A stretch of DNA of 64,000 bases from Corynebacterium uberis. GTDB taxonomy: Bacteria; Actinomycetota; Actinomycetes; Mycobacteriales; Mycobacteriaceae. This document shows positions 10,922 through 19,697 of the stretch, in pieces; positions within the stretch are counted from its first letter, which is position 1, and the number at the start of each line of letters is the position of its first letter. The translations under genes and the position numbers were made by a program. Location of the stretch: contig NZ_CP085051.1 in assembly GCF_020616335.1 (NCBI RefSeq), forward strand, positions 744,001 through 808,000. The letters run 5' to 3'. The notes below the pieces were generated by a model. That model saw nothing but the letters and a program-made list of their open reading frames with translations. It had not been told where the DNA came from and did not search any database.

Positions 10922-11245
10922 ATGATTTTGATCAACGTGAAATTTCGTCCCCTGCCGGAGTTTGTAGAAACGTTCCGCCAGGAAGTGGAGTCCTTCACCG
11001 CCGCCACCCGCGCAGAAGAGGGCAATATCTTCTTCGAATGGTTCCGCAATGTCGATGACCCCAACGAGTACTTCTTGCTGGAGTCCTTCCAGGATGACGC
11101 GGCCGAAGCGCACGTGGAATCCGAGCATTTCAAGGCCGCGTGTGAGATGTTCCCGCGGATCCTTTCGGAAACCCCGCAGATCATCAACACCACCATTGAG
11201 GGCAAGACCGAGTGGGATCGTATGGCGGAGTTTTCGGTGGACTAG
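10922..11245 (+). CDS. Putative quinol monooxygenase (ABM domain)
   Basis: 107 residues forming one antibiotic-biosynthesis-monooxygenase (dimeric ferredoxin-like) domain: MILINVKFRPLPEF, EEGNIFFEWFRN, EYFLLESFQDDAAEAHVESEHF. Family members (YgiN type) oxidise quinols or other aromatics without cofactors. Length is normal for the family. TATGCT (10909-10914) ends 7 nt before ATG 10922, indicating leaderless transcription and arguing against the longer in-frame start at 10901. It is a stand-alone unit between the membrane hydrolase and the HNH gene. Confidence 0.85.
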   Translation: MILINVKFRPLPEFVETFRQEVESFTAATRAEEGNIFFEWFRNVDDPNEYFLLESFQDDAAEAHVESEHFKAACEMFPRILSETPQIINTTIEGKTEWDRMAEFSVD

Positions 11246-11454
11246 TTCGCCGCCCTGCGAACCTGCAGCCCTTGCCCGCACATGCGTTCGATTGCTATGT
11301 GTGGGCTAGTGGGCGCCGTCACGGGGGGTTGTTAGGTTGGGGGATTTGGCTTAAAAACGCCTGGTCAAGGTGCAAATTTAGGGGGTGGCGCGCGGGCTGG
11401 GTGGTGGTTATAATGGGGTGGCATCGAAGGGGAACACACGATTGAAGGGGGGAT
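11246..11454 (+). promoter_or_regulatory. Intergenic region with a consensus -10 upstream of the DUF222-HNH gene
   Basis: 209 bp without a gene. A perfect TATAAT lies at 11409-11414. GAAGGGGG (11443-11450) is a plausible ribosome binding site just before ATG 11455. A poly-purine/GT-rich stretch precedes the -10 and I found no good -35. Nothing else is recognisable. Confidence 0.55.
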
Positions 11455-12876
11455 ATGGTCACCATTGCGGAACACGTCGCGGCGATTGATGCTGCGTTGC
11501 GTGGAATCTTCGCCGAGCTGGGCCCAGATCTTCCCGCCGAACATTTCCATCCCCTGATCCCTGTACTCAAGGATCTTGAGCGGGTCTGTCACACCAAGGG
11601 GCTGATCGATGCTCTTGTGGCGCACCTCGCGCAGACCACTCACGCCGGGGACACCATTGGCACCGCGCACAGTTCAACCTTCCTGCGGGAGGAATTTGGG
11701 CTGTCCGCCCAGGAGGCCCACCGGCGCCTGCGCCGCGGTGCCATGAACTATGCCGCAGTTGCCGGAACAGGGGCGCACGAGCAGGCGCAGCAGCGCGCCG
11801 CCGTCGCCGTCGAGCTGGACACCGGCGTGTCCGCCGAGAAGGCTGCGATCATCGAGCGCGAACTGCGCAGCCTGCGGCCAGAAGCGGCTGGCCTGCGCGA
11901 CGAGCTTCACCACCAAGCAAGCGCGCACGCTGCCGAGCGTTCCCCGGAAGACTTACGCGACTGGGTGCGCCGCGCCGTCACCCGCGCCGGCGGGGCCACC
12001 CCGGACCCCTTCGCGGGAATCCGCAAACGCTACCTCGCCGTGGCTGCGCCGGATGCTGACGGCGGCGCACGCATCAGCGGCTACCTGCCGGCCCACGTCC
12101 TCGCGCAACTGGAGGTCAGCCTCGCACCGGCACGCCGGCCAGGCCACCTCTTCGACGAGACCCGCAACCCCGAGGAGACAGACGCGCGCACCCTGGGACA
12201 GCGCCGGGTAGACGCGCTGGCGGACATCCTCACCCGCTACAACAGCGGGGCACTGCAACGCCGCCAGGGCATCGGCTCAGTGGTCCTGTCACTGACCCCG
12301 GACGACCTCGCCGAACCGCACGGCCACCAGTGGTGGACGACACGTCACGCCACCAACACCAACGCGCGGCTGAATTTCGCCGAGTTCCTGGCCCTCGGCG
12401 CCGCGCCGCAGGATGTGGCCGTCATCCATGACCCAGACACCGGCCAGCCGCTGCACTGTGGCCGAACCAAGCGGAGCGCCACCCTGCTCCAAAGGCTGAG
12501 CCTCTTTGCCACCGAACTCGTGTGCACTCACCCCGGGTGTACCCAGCCGGCAGTCAACTGCGACGTTCACCACATCGAATCCTGGGCTCGCGGCGGGCCA
12601 ACCGACATAGAAAACCTCACCCTGCTGTGCCGGCGCCACCACAGCGATAACAATGACGCCCGCGCGGCCACCGCAGCCCGCGGATGGGCGGCACGAGACG
12701 AAGAAACGGGCCGCGTCGGCTGGCAACCACCCGCGGCCCCCGGCCAGCCCAGACCGCCAATAAAATTCAACGAGACCACGGCTAGCCAACAATCAGGAGG
12801 GGCGAGAATACGGGCCACAAAACACCACCGGTCAGAGGGGGATTCACACTCTGATCCGCCACGTCATGCTGCCTAA
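11455..12876 (+). CDS. DUF222 / HNH endonuclease domain protein (13E12-type)
   Basis: 473 residues. The N-terminal alpha-helical DUF222 region includes REEFGLSAQEAHRRLRRGA. The C-terminal HNH nuclease motif CTHPGCTQPAVNCDVHHIESW continues into GGPTDIENLTLLCRRHHSDN. Proteins of this kind are multicopy in mycobacteria and corynebacteria (REP13E12-associated). They behave as accessory, possibly mobile genes; their biological role is not settled. The zinc-binding Cys pair and the DVHHIE/NLxxLCRRHH core are intact, so nuclease activity is plausible. It has its own promoter. Confidence 0.9.
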   Translation: MVTIAEHVAAIDAALRGIFAELGPDLPAEHFHPLIPVLKDLERVCHTKGLIDALVAHLAQTTHAGDTIGTAHSSTFLREEFGLSAQEAHRRLRRGAMNYAAVAGTGAHEQAQQRAAVAVELDTGVSAEKAAIIERELRSLRPEAAGLRDELHHQASAHAAERSPEDLRDWVRRAVTRAGGATPDPFAGIRKRYLAVAAPDADGGARISGYLPAHVLAQLEVSLAPARRPGHLFDETRNPEETDARTLGQRRVDALADILTRYNSGALQRRQGIGSVVLSLTPDDLAEPHGHQWWTTRHATNTNARLNFAEFLALGAAPQDVAVIHDPDTGQPLHCGRTKRSATLLQRLSLFATELVCTHPGCTQPAVNCDVHHIESWARGGPTDIENLTLLCRRHHSDNNDARAATAARGWAARDEETGRVGWQPPAAPGQPRPPIKFNETTASQQSGGARIRATKHHRSEGDSHSDPPRHAA

Positions 12877-12989
12877 AAGCAGCGCGGACCGCTGGGGACC
12901 GCGCGCGCATGCGCACGACCGCCGGTGCGGCAGCTCGGTGCGGGATGCAGCCTGCCTCCGGACAGCTGCGCAAGGTGAATAAAGCGCGG

Positions 12990-12995
12990 TACTAT
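12990..12995 (+). promoter_or_regulatory. -10 element giving a leaderless ppk2 transcript
   Basis: TACTAT ends 7 nt before the ppk2 ATG at 13003, so transcription should begin at or next to the start codon. No ribosome binding site is present in the 20 bp upstream, consistent with a leaderless mRNA. Confidence 0.55.
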
Positions 12996-13002
12996 CTCAA
13001 TT

Positions 13003-13905
13003 ATGTCTGACATTCAGTCCGCCGATAGTTCGGTCAGCCTTGGCAAGGACGCTGCCAAGCCCGGCCCCGATCGCCCCCTGGATACGCACGGGAAGCTAGA
13101 TAAAAAGGCGTATGAGAAGGAACTCAAGCGCCTTCAGGCGGAACTTGTTGACATGCAGCAATGGGTCGTGGAAACGGGGGCGCGCCTGGTCATCATCATG
13201 GAAGGCCGCGACGCCGCCGGCAAAGGCTCCGCGATCAAGCGCATCACCCAATACCTCAACCCGCGCACCTGCCGCGTAGAGGCCCTTCCGGCGCCGAACT
13301 CGCGGGAGCAGGGGCAATGGTATTTCCAGCGCTATGTGGAGCGTCTGCCCACCGCAGGCGAGATCGTCATCTTTGACCGCTCCTGGTACAACCGCGCCGG
13401 GGTGGAACGTGTCATGGGTTTTTGCACCTCCCAGGAGTATCGCCGCTTCCTGCACCAGGCGCCCATCTTTGAGCGCTTGCTCACAGAAGACGGCATCATG
13501 CTGCGCAAATACTGGTTTTCGGTCTCTGATGAAGAACAGATCGCCCGCTTTAAATCCCGGCGCAATGACCCGCTGCGCCGCTGGAAACTCTCGCCCATGG
13601 ACTTGCAATCCATCACCCGGTGGCAGGACTATTCCCGCGCTAAAGATGAAATGTTTGTGCATACCGATATCGCCAGCGCGCCCTGGTTCACGGTAGAAAG
13701 CGAAGACAAGAAGCGCTCCCGAATTAACGTCATCTCACACCTTTTGTCCACCATTCCCTACGAGCGCATTGAGCGCGCCCTCCCGCAGATCCCGGATCGC
13801 CCCTCCTCCGACAAGAACTATCGACGCCCCCCGCGCGACGAGTTCCGCTACGTCCCCGACGTTGCGGCAAGCCTGGTCAAGCCCAAGAAGAAGAAAAAGC
13901 GCTAG
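13003..13905 (+). CDS. ppk2: Polyphosphate kinase 2
   Basis: 300 residues, normal for class I PPK2. Walker A-like EGRDAAGKGSAIKRI (E67-K74 region), then the Walker B-type FDRSWYNRAGVERVMGF from about residue 124, and the lid-region SDEEQIARFKSRRNDPLRRWKLSPMD. PPK2 uses polyphosphate to phosphorylate nucleoside diphosphates (typically GDP or ADP), or the reverse reaction. A lysine-rich C-terminal tail (KPKKKKKR) may bind polyphosphate, which is inference. The next gene starts 2 bp after the stop, so they probably form a pair. Confidence 0.95.
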   Translation: MSDIQSADSSVSLGKDAAKPGPDRPLDTHGKLDKKAYEKELKRLQAELVDMQQWVVETGARLVIIMEGRDAAGKGSAIKRITQYLNPRTCRVEALPAPNSREQGQWYFQRYVERLPTAGEIVIFDRSWYNRAGVERVMGFCTSQEYRRFLHQAPIFERLLTEDGIMLRKYWFSVSDEEQIARFKSRRNDPLRRWKLSPMDLQSITRWQDYSRAKDEMFVHTDIASAPWFTVESEDKKRSRINVISHLLSTIPYERIERALPQIPDRPSSDKNYRRPPRDEFRYVPDVAASLVKPKKKKKR

Positions 13906-13907
13906 CA

Positions 13908-14648
13908 ATGACCCCCAGCGAGTCCCTGGAGTACCGGGATGCGCCGAACCGTGCGGTGGCGCCCCGGTACGGGTTCGTCATAGCTGGACTAGCCATTGTC
14001 ATCGCGGCCGGGGTGGTGGCGTGGCTGCGTTTTGCAGAGATACCGGACCCCATGCCTACCCACTGGAGCGGAAGCGGTTCTCCTAACCGGTATAGCGATA
14101 AGTCGCTGCCCCAATACATCGGGCTTTTTACCGTCGGGCCGCTGGTGACGTGGGTGAGCCAAATCGGCGCCCTCGCGCTGATTCGCTCCCAGTCGCGCAA
14201 CGTGGTGGGCCCCAGCCAGGCGCGCCGCCGCCGTATTTGGTTGATGCTGGATCGCACCTATGTGGCCACCGGGTGGTTCTTGTTGGCGCTCATCGCGCTG
14301 ATCTCTGCCAGCTCGGCGGTGGTGGATGCGCAGACCGGCCGGGGGTTGAACTCGCTGTGGTTCCTCGCCGGGTTTGTCGTGGCGCTGGTTGGGTATTTCG
14401 CCTACCTGTGGCGCGCTGACGTGCGTATTCGGGCGACGGTTCCCCTGGAGCCTGGGGTGGATCCGGGGCCGCGGCTGCGCTGGGGCTTTTTGTACTTTGA
14501 GCCCAGTGATCCGCGGGTGATCATTTCTACTAACAAGGGCACCAGTTCAACGTTGAACCTGGCCCGGTTGGGGGCGTGGCTGGTGTTGGCCGGCCTTATG
14601 GCGCCGGCCGTGCTCGTTATTGTGCTGGTTGCGCTGACGGGTCGGTAG
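13908..14648 (+). CDS. DUF1648/DUF5808-type membrane protein
   Basis: 246 residues with four to five membrane helices (FVIAGLAIVIAAGVVAWL; FTVGPLVTWVSQIGALALI; WFLLALIALISASSAVV; FLAGFVVALVGYFAYLW; LVLAGLMAPAVLVIVLVAL). The DUF1648 hallmark IPDPMPTHWSGSGSPNRYSDKSLPQYIG follows helix 1. The cytosolic LRWGFLYFEPSDPRVIIS segment resembles DUF5808. These proteins are widespread in actinobacteria and firmicutes (SdpI-like neighbourhoods) and have no firm function. Its 3' end overlaps the convergent EIIC gene by 32 bp. Confidence 0.8.
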   Translation: MTPSESLEYRDAPNRAVAPRYGFVIAGLAIVIAAGVVAWLRFAEIPDPMPTHWSGSGSPNRYSDKSLPQYIGLFTVGPLVTWVSQIGALALIRSQSRNVVGPSQARRRRIWLMLDRTYVATGWFLLALIALISASSAVVDAQTGRGLNSLWFLAGFVVALVGYFAYLWRADVRIRATVPLEPGVDPGPRLRWGFLYFEPSDPRVIISTNKGTSSTLNLARLGAWLVLAGLMAPAVLVIVLVALTGR

Positions 14649-15879
14649 GGGCGGGGTCATCGTCGGGGTTGCGCCCGGGGGTCATGAGGTTCAGTTTGGT
14701 GATGAGCACCCGGAAGATCACGTAGTAGATGACCGCGAAGATGAGGCCAACGATGATCACCAGCCAGGGTTTGGTGGCAATTCCCCAGTTGAGAACGTAG
14801 TCGGTCGCGCCCGCGGAGAAGCCGAACCCCAGCTTGGCGCCCAGGAAGTTCATCACCGCCAACGCCGTTCCGGTGAGGATGGCGTGGATGACGTAGAGCG
14901 GCATGGCCACGAACATGAAGGAGAATTCGATCGGTTCGGTGATGCCGGTGAGGAAGGCGGTCAGCGCCAGGGAGATCATGGCGCCGCCGACGATCTTCTT
15001 CTGGGCGGGCCGGGCGGTGTGGTAGAAGGCCAGGCAGGCTGCGGGCAGGGCGAACATCATGATGGGGAAGAAGCCGGTCATGAAGCTGCCGGCGGTGGGG
15101 TCTCCAGCCAGGAAGCGGGCGATGTCGCCGTGGACGAGTTCGCCGGAGGCGTTAGGGTATTCGCCCAGGACGAACCAGGGGAAGAAGTTGAGCAGGTGGT
15201 GCAGGCCGAGCGGGATGAGGGCGCGGTTGCAGATGCCGTAGAAGAATCCACCGATGACGTCATTGTTTTGCACCAGCTCGCCGGCGGCGCGCAGCCCGGC
15301 GTTGAAGGCCGGGTAGATCAGCAGCAGGGGGATGGCCACCAGGACTGCGCTGAATCCGACGATCATGGGCACCAGGCGCCGGCCGGAGAAAAAGCCCAGC
15401 CAGTCGGGGAGCTTGGTGCGGTGGAAGCGTTGCCATTCTACGGCTGCGATGAGCCCGATGATCACGCCGCCGAAGACGTTGTAGTTGACCACGGCTTGGT
15501 CCCCGTTGGCGTCCGTGACGCCTTTGAGCACGATGGGGCTCATGGCTTCGAAGGTGCCGGTGAGCATGAGGTAGCCGACGATGGCGGCCAGTGCGGTGGA
15601 GCCGTCGGCCTTCTTGGCAAATCCGATGGCGATGCCCACCGCGAAGAGGATGGGCAGGTTGCTCATGATGGCGTTGCCGGCGCCTCCGAGGAGGTTGGCT
15701 AGCCAGGCCAGGACGGTGACGTCTGGCCAGCGGCCCAAAAGGTCTGCTTGCCCGGCTCTGGCCATGAGGGCGGCGACGGGGAGCGTGGCAATGGGCAGCA
15801 TGAGTGAGCGGCCGAGCCGCTGGAGGACCTTCATGGATCCGCCCTTTTTGGCGGGGGCTTTTTCTCCAGCTCGTGTCAT
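14617..15879 (-). CDS. PTS transporter subunit EIIC (glucose/N-acetylglucosamine family)
   Basis: 420 residues, about ten membrane helices. The N-terminal motif MKVLQRLGRSLMLPIATLPVAAL is typical of glucose/GlcNAc-type EIIC domains. The GITEPIEFSFMFVAMPLYVIH motif near residue 330 marks the sugar-binding/phosphorylation region. It moves sugar across the membrane with phosphorylation by the EIIB/EIIA proteins encoded divergently at 16014-16702. Start ATG 15879 is chosen because AGGAAAGGA lies upstream; an upstream in-frame start (15933) adds an atypical basic stretch. The conserved GITEPIE fits GlcNAc or glucose as substrate, but the sequence alone does not decide. Confidence 0.9.
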   Translation of the reverse strand: MTRAGEKAPAKKGGSMKVLQRLGRSLMLPIATLPVAALMARAGQADLLGRWPDVTVLAWLANLLGGAGNAIMSNLPILFAVGIAIGFAKKADGSTALAAIVGYLMLTGTFEAMSPIVLKGVTDANGDQAVVNYNVFGGVIIGLIAAVEWQRFHRTKLPDWLGFFSGRRLVPMIVGFSAVLVAIPLLLIYPAFNAGLRAAGELVQNNDVIGGFFYGICNRALIPLGLHHLLNFFPWFVLGEYPNASGELVHGDIARFLAGDPTAGSFMTGFFPIMMFALPAACLAFYHTARPAQKKIVGGAMISLALTAFLTGITEPIEFSFMFVAMPLYVIHAILTGTALAVMNFLGAKLGFGFSAGATDYVLNWGIATKPWLVIIVGLIFAVIYYVIFRVLITKLNLMTPGRNPDDDPAPTDPSAQPAQ

Positions 15880-16013
15880 GGCTGGGTGTGTCCTTTCCTT
15901 GGAGACCAATATCCTGCGAAACATCCTAGACACAGCCTTAACCCTGTGCGGTGGGGCTTGTGTAGTGTGAACTTTGAACTGCTTGCTTTTAAGTGATCGA
16001 AGGGCATGAAGTC

Positions 16014-16250
16014 ATGGCTTCTATTGACATTGACAAAATCGTCGCCGGACTGGGCGGCGTGAACAATATCTCCGAAATTGAGGGATGTATCACTCGACTG
16101 CGAACGGTGGTGGAGGATGCGTCTGCGGTAGATGAGGCGACGTTGCGGGCCGGCGGTGCGATGGGGGTTATCGCCGCGGGGGATGCGGTTCAGGTTGTCG
16201 TCGGGCCGCAGGCAGAGATGATCGCCGAGGATATTGAGGACATGCTGTGA
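16014..16250 (+). CDS. PTS EIIB protein (glucose/GlcNAc type), free-standing
   Basis: 78-residue stand-alone EIIB. The phosphorylation-site cysteine C25 is in the canonical context EIEGCITRLRTVVED, followed by GAMGVIAAGDAVQVVVGPQA. It accepts phosphate from EIIA and passes it to the sugar bound by EIIC. The ATG at 16014 gives the usual short N-terminus; an upstream in-frame start (15993) would add seven residues. The stop overlaps the GTG of the EIIA gene (GTGA), so EIIB and EIIA are translationally coupled. It is divergent from EIIC across a 134-bp promoter region. Confidence 0.92.
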   Translation: MASIDIDKIVAGLGGVNNISEIEGCITRLRTVVEDASAVDEATLRAGGAMGVIAAGDAVQVVVGPQAEMIAEDIEDML

Positions 16251-16702
16251 TCATTCATGCCCCGCTGTCTGGAACGGTCACGCCTTTAGCGCAGGTGCCT
16301 GACCCGGTTTTTTCTGCCGGTATGGTCGGCGATGGGATGGCGGTCACGCCGCCGGATGATGCTGAGACGCTGCACGTGGTGGCCCCGGTGTCGGGCAGGC
16401 TCGTGCAAGTCATGCCGCACGCTTTTGCCATTCTGACGCCCGAGGGGCCCGGCATTTTGGTCCACGTGGGCCTGGATACGGTGGAGCTGGAGGGCCGGGG
16501 TTTTGCTACCCACAAGGCCAAGGGCGACCAGGTCGCTGCCGGCGAGGAGGTCATCACCGTCACCGCTGGGGTGGTTCGGGAGGCGGAGCTTTCTTTGGTC
16601 TGCCCGGTGGTGGTGATGGATGCGGCAGGCACGGCGATTGCTCGCCGCGCCGACGCGGATGCCGCTATTGATTCCGGGGAGTTGCTCTTCGAGCTGAGCT
16701 AG
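16247..16702 (+). CDS. PTS EIIA protein (Crr/glucose type)
   Basis: 151 residues. Features are APLSGTVTPLAQVPDPVFS at the N-terminus, the first His region TLHVVAPVSGRL, and the active-site His in PGILVHVGLDTVELEG (H73). The layout is the complete EIIA(Glc) fold. It receives phosphate from HPr and gives it to EIIB. GTG start overlapping the EIIB stop. Its 3' end overlaps that of the convergent HAD phosphatase by 4 bp. With EIIB separate from EIIC, this system is split into three polypeptides on two divergent transcripts. Confidence 0.92.
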   Translation: MIIHAPLSGTVTPLAQVPDPVFSAGMVGDGMAVTPPDDAETLHVVAPVSGRLVQVMPHAFAILTPEGPGILVHVGLDTVELEGRGFATHKAKGDQVAAGEEVITVTAGVVREAELSLVCPVVVMDAAGTAIARRADADAAIDSGELLFELS

Positions 16703-17478
16703 TCGGCGAAGAGTTCGCGCAGGACCTGCATGACGCCGCCTTCGGTGTGGGGCGGCGCGATGTGGTCGGCGATTTCTTTCAGGGCGGGGTGGGCGTTGGC
16801 CATGGCGTAGGAGGTGCCGGCGGCGGTGAGGAGTTCGTAGTCGTTGAGGTAGTCGCCGAAGGCGAGGGTCTGGTCGAGCGTTATTCCGGTGTGGCGTGCG
16901 AGTTCGGTCAGCGCGGTGCCTTTGTTGGCGGCGGGGTTCATCACGTCGATCCAGCGGGCGCTGGAGATGACAACGTGCTGGCCGGCGGCGGCGTCGGCAA
17001 GCGTGGCGGCGAGCTGGTCGGTGGCGCCGTTGCGGCAGTTGACGGCGAGTTTGACTACCTCGTCGCGCTCAGCAACTTCGTGGAGGTCTGCCACCTGCTC
17101 GATGGAGTGGTAGTAGCTGAGTTCTTCGACGGGAGGGGTCTCTGTGTAGGCGCGCAGTGGGTGGCAGACCACCACGTTCATGGTGGTGCCGCGCACGGCA
17201 TCAATGACGCTGTGGACGGCGTCCATGGGCATGGGGGTGGTGGAGACGATGTCTCCGTGGGCGACCACAACGGCCCCGTTTTCGGCGATGAAGTCGAGTT
17301 CGCCGGACAGTGGTTCGAACATTTCGGTCAGCGTGGCCAGCTGGCGCCCGGAGGAGGGGGTGAAGGCGATCCCGGCGGCGCGCAGGCGTGGGTAGAACTC
17401 CCAGAAGTCGGCGGGGATGTGCCCCTGGCCGTCCAGGAAGGTGCCGTCCATGTCCGCGGCTATTAATCGGTAGTCCAC
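16699..17478 (-). CDS. HAD-superfamily hydrolase, Cof-type phosphatase
   Basis: 259 residues from GTG 17478 (AAAGGA 5 nt upstream). Motif I is DMDGTFLD at residues 10-17, motif II TPSSGRQ, motif III region NKGTALTEL, and motif IV FGDYLNDYEL. These are the hallmarks of the Cof/YbiV-type HAD-IIB sugar-phosphate phosphatases. It lies head-to-head with the enoyl-CoA hydratase-like gene and tail-to-tail with the PTS EIIA. A sugar-phosphate substrate linked to the PTS is possible but unproven. Confidence 0.9.
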   Translation of the reverse strand: MDYRLIAADMDGTFLDGQGHIPADFWEFYPRLRAAGIAFTPSSGRQLATLTEMFEPLSGELDFIAENGAVVVAHGDIVSTTPMPMDAVHSVIDAVRGTTMNVVVCHPLRAYTETPPVEELSYYHSIEQVADLHEVAERDEVVKLAVNCRNGATDQLAATLADAAAGQHVVISSARWIDVMNPAANKGTALTELARHTGITLDQTLAFGDYLNDYELLTAAGTSYAMANAHPALKEIADHIAPPHTEGGVMQVLRELFAD

Positions 17479-17522
17479 TGGGGTCCTTTCGGGGTGGGGC
17501 AGGTTGTGGGAGACTGGGCGCC

Positions 17523-18542
17523 ATGACGCAAGAGGTTCTGACAGATGTTACTAATACTACCGGGGTGATCACGCTCAACCGGCCGCGCGCCCTCAACAGC
17601 CTTAATCCGGCGATGGTGCGCGCCATCGCTGAGGCGATCGCGCAGTGGCGGGATGATCCGCGGGTGGAGCAGGTCATCATCGAGTCCAGCTCGCCGAAGG
17701 CGTTCTGCGCTGGCGGGGATGTGCGGTTTGCCCGCGAGGAGATCCTGGCCGGCCGGCAGCGCGAGGTTGATGAGTTTTTCGCGCTGGAGTACCAGATGAA
17801 TAAGGACTTGGCCGCGTTTCCTCGGCCGCTGATCGCGCTGGTCGGCGGCGTAGTGATGGGCGGCGGCCTGGGGGTCTCGGCGCACGGCTCGCACCTGGTG
17901 GTCACCGATGCCGCGTTTGCGTCGATGCCGGAGATGGCCATTGGCTTTAACACGGATGTGGGGATGAGCCACGTGTTTCAGACCCTGCGCGACAGCCCGG
18001 CGCTGGGTCGTTTCCTGGCGCTGACCGGCTGGCGCCTCAACCCCGCGGAGATGATGTGGGCGGGCCTGGCCACAAACTATGTCGGCGACCGCAACCTTGG
18101 CCAGCTCCGCGACCGCCTCATCGATGCGGGCCCGCAGGCGCTTATCGACGCCGCCGCCACCCCCGATCCCGCCACCAATCGGCTTGCGGGTCTCGCCGCG
18201 GACATCGAGGCCGTCTTCGCCGCGGACACCTACACCGAGATCCTGTCGCGCCTAGAGTCTTTCCCGCAGCTGGCCCGTGTGGTAGGCGAGCTGACCGCGA
18301 AGGCCAACCCGACCTCACTGGTGGCCACCGCGGCCTTGTGCGCGGTGACGGTCACGCAGGACCTGCCCGCGGCGATTGATACGGAGGCCCGGCTGGGCGA
18401 GGCGCTGCGCCGGGAGCCCAACTTCGCCGAGGGCGTGCGCGCGGTGCTGGTGGACAAGACCCAGGACGCGCAGTTTAGCCCCGCCACCGTTGAGCAGGTG
18501 GATGCGGGCGCCTACCAGGAGATTCTGCGCGCCTGCTCGTAG
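17523..18542 (+). CDS. Enoyl-CoA hydratase/isomerase family protein, probable 3-hydroxyisobutyryl-CoA hydrolase
   Basis: 339 residues. The crotonase core begins VITLNRPRALNSLNPAMVRAI. FCAGGDVRFAREE and LIALVGGVVMGGGLGVSAHGSH (oxyanion hole), then ASMPEMAIGFNTDVGMSHV, place it with HIBCH, which hydrolyses 3-hydroxyisobutyryl-CoA in valine catabolism. The C-terminal helical extension after residue 260 is also HIBCH-like. ATG 17523 is chosen because it gives the family N-terminus. No ribosome binding site is seen, but GAGACT lies 7 nt upstream, so a leaderless transcript is possible. It overlaps the convergent DUF6882-like gene by 31 bp. Confidence 0.85.
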   Translation: MTQEVLTDVTNTTGVITLNRPRALNSLNPAMVRAIAEAIAQWRDDPRVEQVIIESSSPKAFCAGGDVRFAREEILAGRQREVDEFFALEYQMNKDLAAFPRPLIALVGGVVMGGGLGVSAHGSHLVVTDAAFASMPEMAIGFNTDVGMSHVFQTLRDSPALGRFLALTGWRLNPAEMMWAGLATNYVGDRNLGQLRDRLIDAGPQALIDAAATPDPATNRLAGLAADIEAVFAADTYTEILSRLESFPQLARVVGELTAKANPTSLVATAALCAVTVTQDLPAAIDTEARLGEALRREPNFAEGVRAVLVDKTQDAQFSPATVEQVDAGAYQEILRACS

Positions 18543-19657
18543 GCGTGCCAGGCGCGGGTGGGATCCGCGCCGGCCGGCAGCTCCGCGGCGAGGGTGGCCT
18601 CGGCGGCCGCCGTGGTGGGCTGCGGGAGGCGCAACTGCGGGGCGGACAGCGCCACAATGGCGGTGACCTCTGGCGACAGGGGCAGCGCCGCATGCGTCCA
18701 CACCCCCAGCACCGGCTTGATGGTGGCGGGCAGGTCCCAGCGCTGCGCCAGCTCCAAGGGCAGCTGCGGCCGGGCGAGTACGACGATGCCTGTGTCGTAG
18801 CCGCAGCGGCGCAGCCCGGCGCTGGCCTGGCGGGCCGCCGGGGGCAGGGACTCATCAGCCCAGCCCCATGTCCAGGTCTGCCGAGTGATGGTGGCCACCA
18901 CCGTCGCGCTGGCGCGAATGCCGCCCAGCCGCGCCTGGTTTGTGCCCAGGTCCAGGCTGGGCCGCACCCCGGGGAAGACCCCTTCGTAGAACAGCTGGTG
19001 CTCGGCGGAGAGGTAGGCGGCGTCGGCAGCCATGTCGGCGAGCCGGACGGTGGGGTAGGGGGTTTCGGTGAGCACCTGCTCTGGGGTGCCCGAAGCATCC
19101 AGGGTGACCGTGATGCGTGGGGTGGTGTGCACCACCACGGCGTCGGGCTGCTCGGTGACCTCAAAGCCGCGCAGCGCGGCGTAGCCCAAGACGGTGCGTA
19201 CCTGCGGGTACTGGGCAAGCCCGGCGATGAGCGCCTGCCTGGGGTAGGCCCCGCGCCGCAGGAAGTCCCCGGTGATGGCCACGAGCATCGCCGAGCCGTC
19301 GCGGCGGGGGGAGAGCACCACGGGGGCTCCCGCCATGATGGTGCCGGCGGCGGCGATGAGGGCGTCGGAAAGCGGTTGCGGGGTGTGCAGCTCAGGCAGG
19401 GGGCTGGCATTGATGCGTGCGGTGCGCCACGTCAGGGTGCCCTCGGCGATCTCTGCGAGGCGTACCCCAGTTGCGGGGGCATCGTTGATCCGCAGGTCCA
19501 CCGGGGCGTCGAGCGCGGGATCCGCCGCGCTCGGTCCGGTGGCAGCAAAGGAAGTGACTGCCCCGAAGCGGCGCTCGAGGTCCGCTCTGCCCTCCGCACT
19601 GGCGGCGGCGCCGTCGATGAGGAGCTCGGACAACGTTGAAGGGGCATTAAGCGGCAC
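18512..19657 (-). CDS. Conserved hypothetical protein, DUF6882-like
   Basis: 381 residues from GTG 19657, soluble, without signal peptide. The central segment (SATVVATITRQTWTWGWADESLPP) has the Trp-rich TWxWGWAD feature I associate with DUF6882. The surrounding half (LSAEHQLFYEGVFPGVRPSLDLGTNQARLGGI) has the same character. Function is unknown. The first 190 residues are a separate region with no motif I recognise. It is convergent with, and overlaps, the crotonase gene by 31 bp. The TetR-MMPL pair, also on the minus strand, ends 40 bp upstream of it. Confidence 0.7.
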   Translation of the reverse strand: MPLNAPSTLSELLIDGAAASAEGRADLERRFGAVTSFAATGPSAADPALDAPVDLRINDAPATGVRLAEIAEGTLTWRTARINASPLPELHTPQPLSDALIAAAGTIMAGAPVVLSPRRDGSAMLVAITGDFLRRGAYPRQALIAGLAQYPQVRTVLGYAALRGFEVTEQPDAVVVHTTPRITVTLDASGTPEQVLTETPYPTVRLADMAADAAYLSAEHQLFYEGVFPGVRPSLDLGTNQARLGGIRASATVVATITRQTWTWGWADESLPPAARQASAGLRRCGYDTGIVVLARPQLPLELAQRWDLPATIKPVLGVWTHAALPLSPEVTAIVALSAPQLRLPQPTTAAAEATLAAELPAGADPTRAWHAYEQARRISW

Positions 19658-19697
19658 GACGCGGCCTCGTTTCTTGTGCTGCGGGGATCAGATGTAC

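Noticed and set aside
15880..16013. GlxR (cAMP) site between the PTS genes
   Set aside because: TGTGAACTTTGAAC has only one good half-site.
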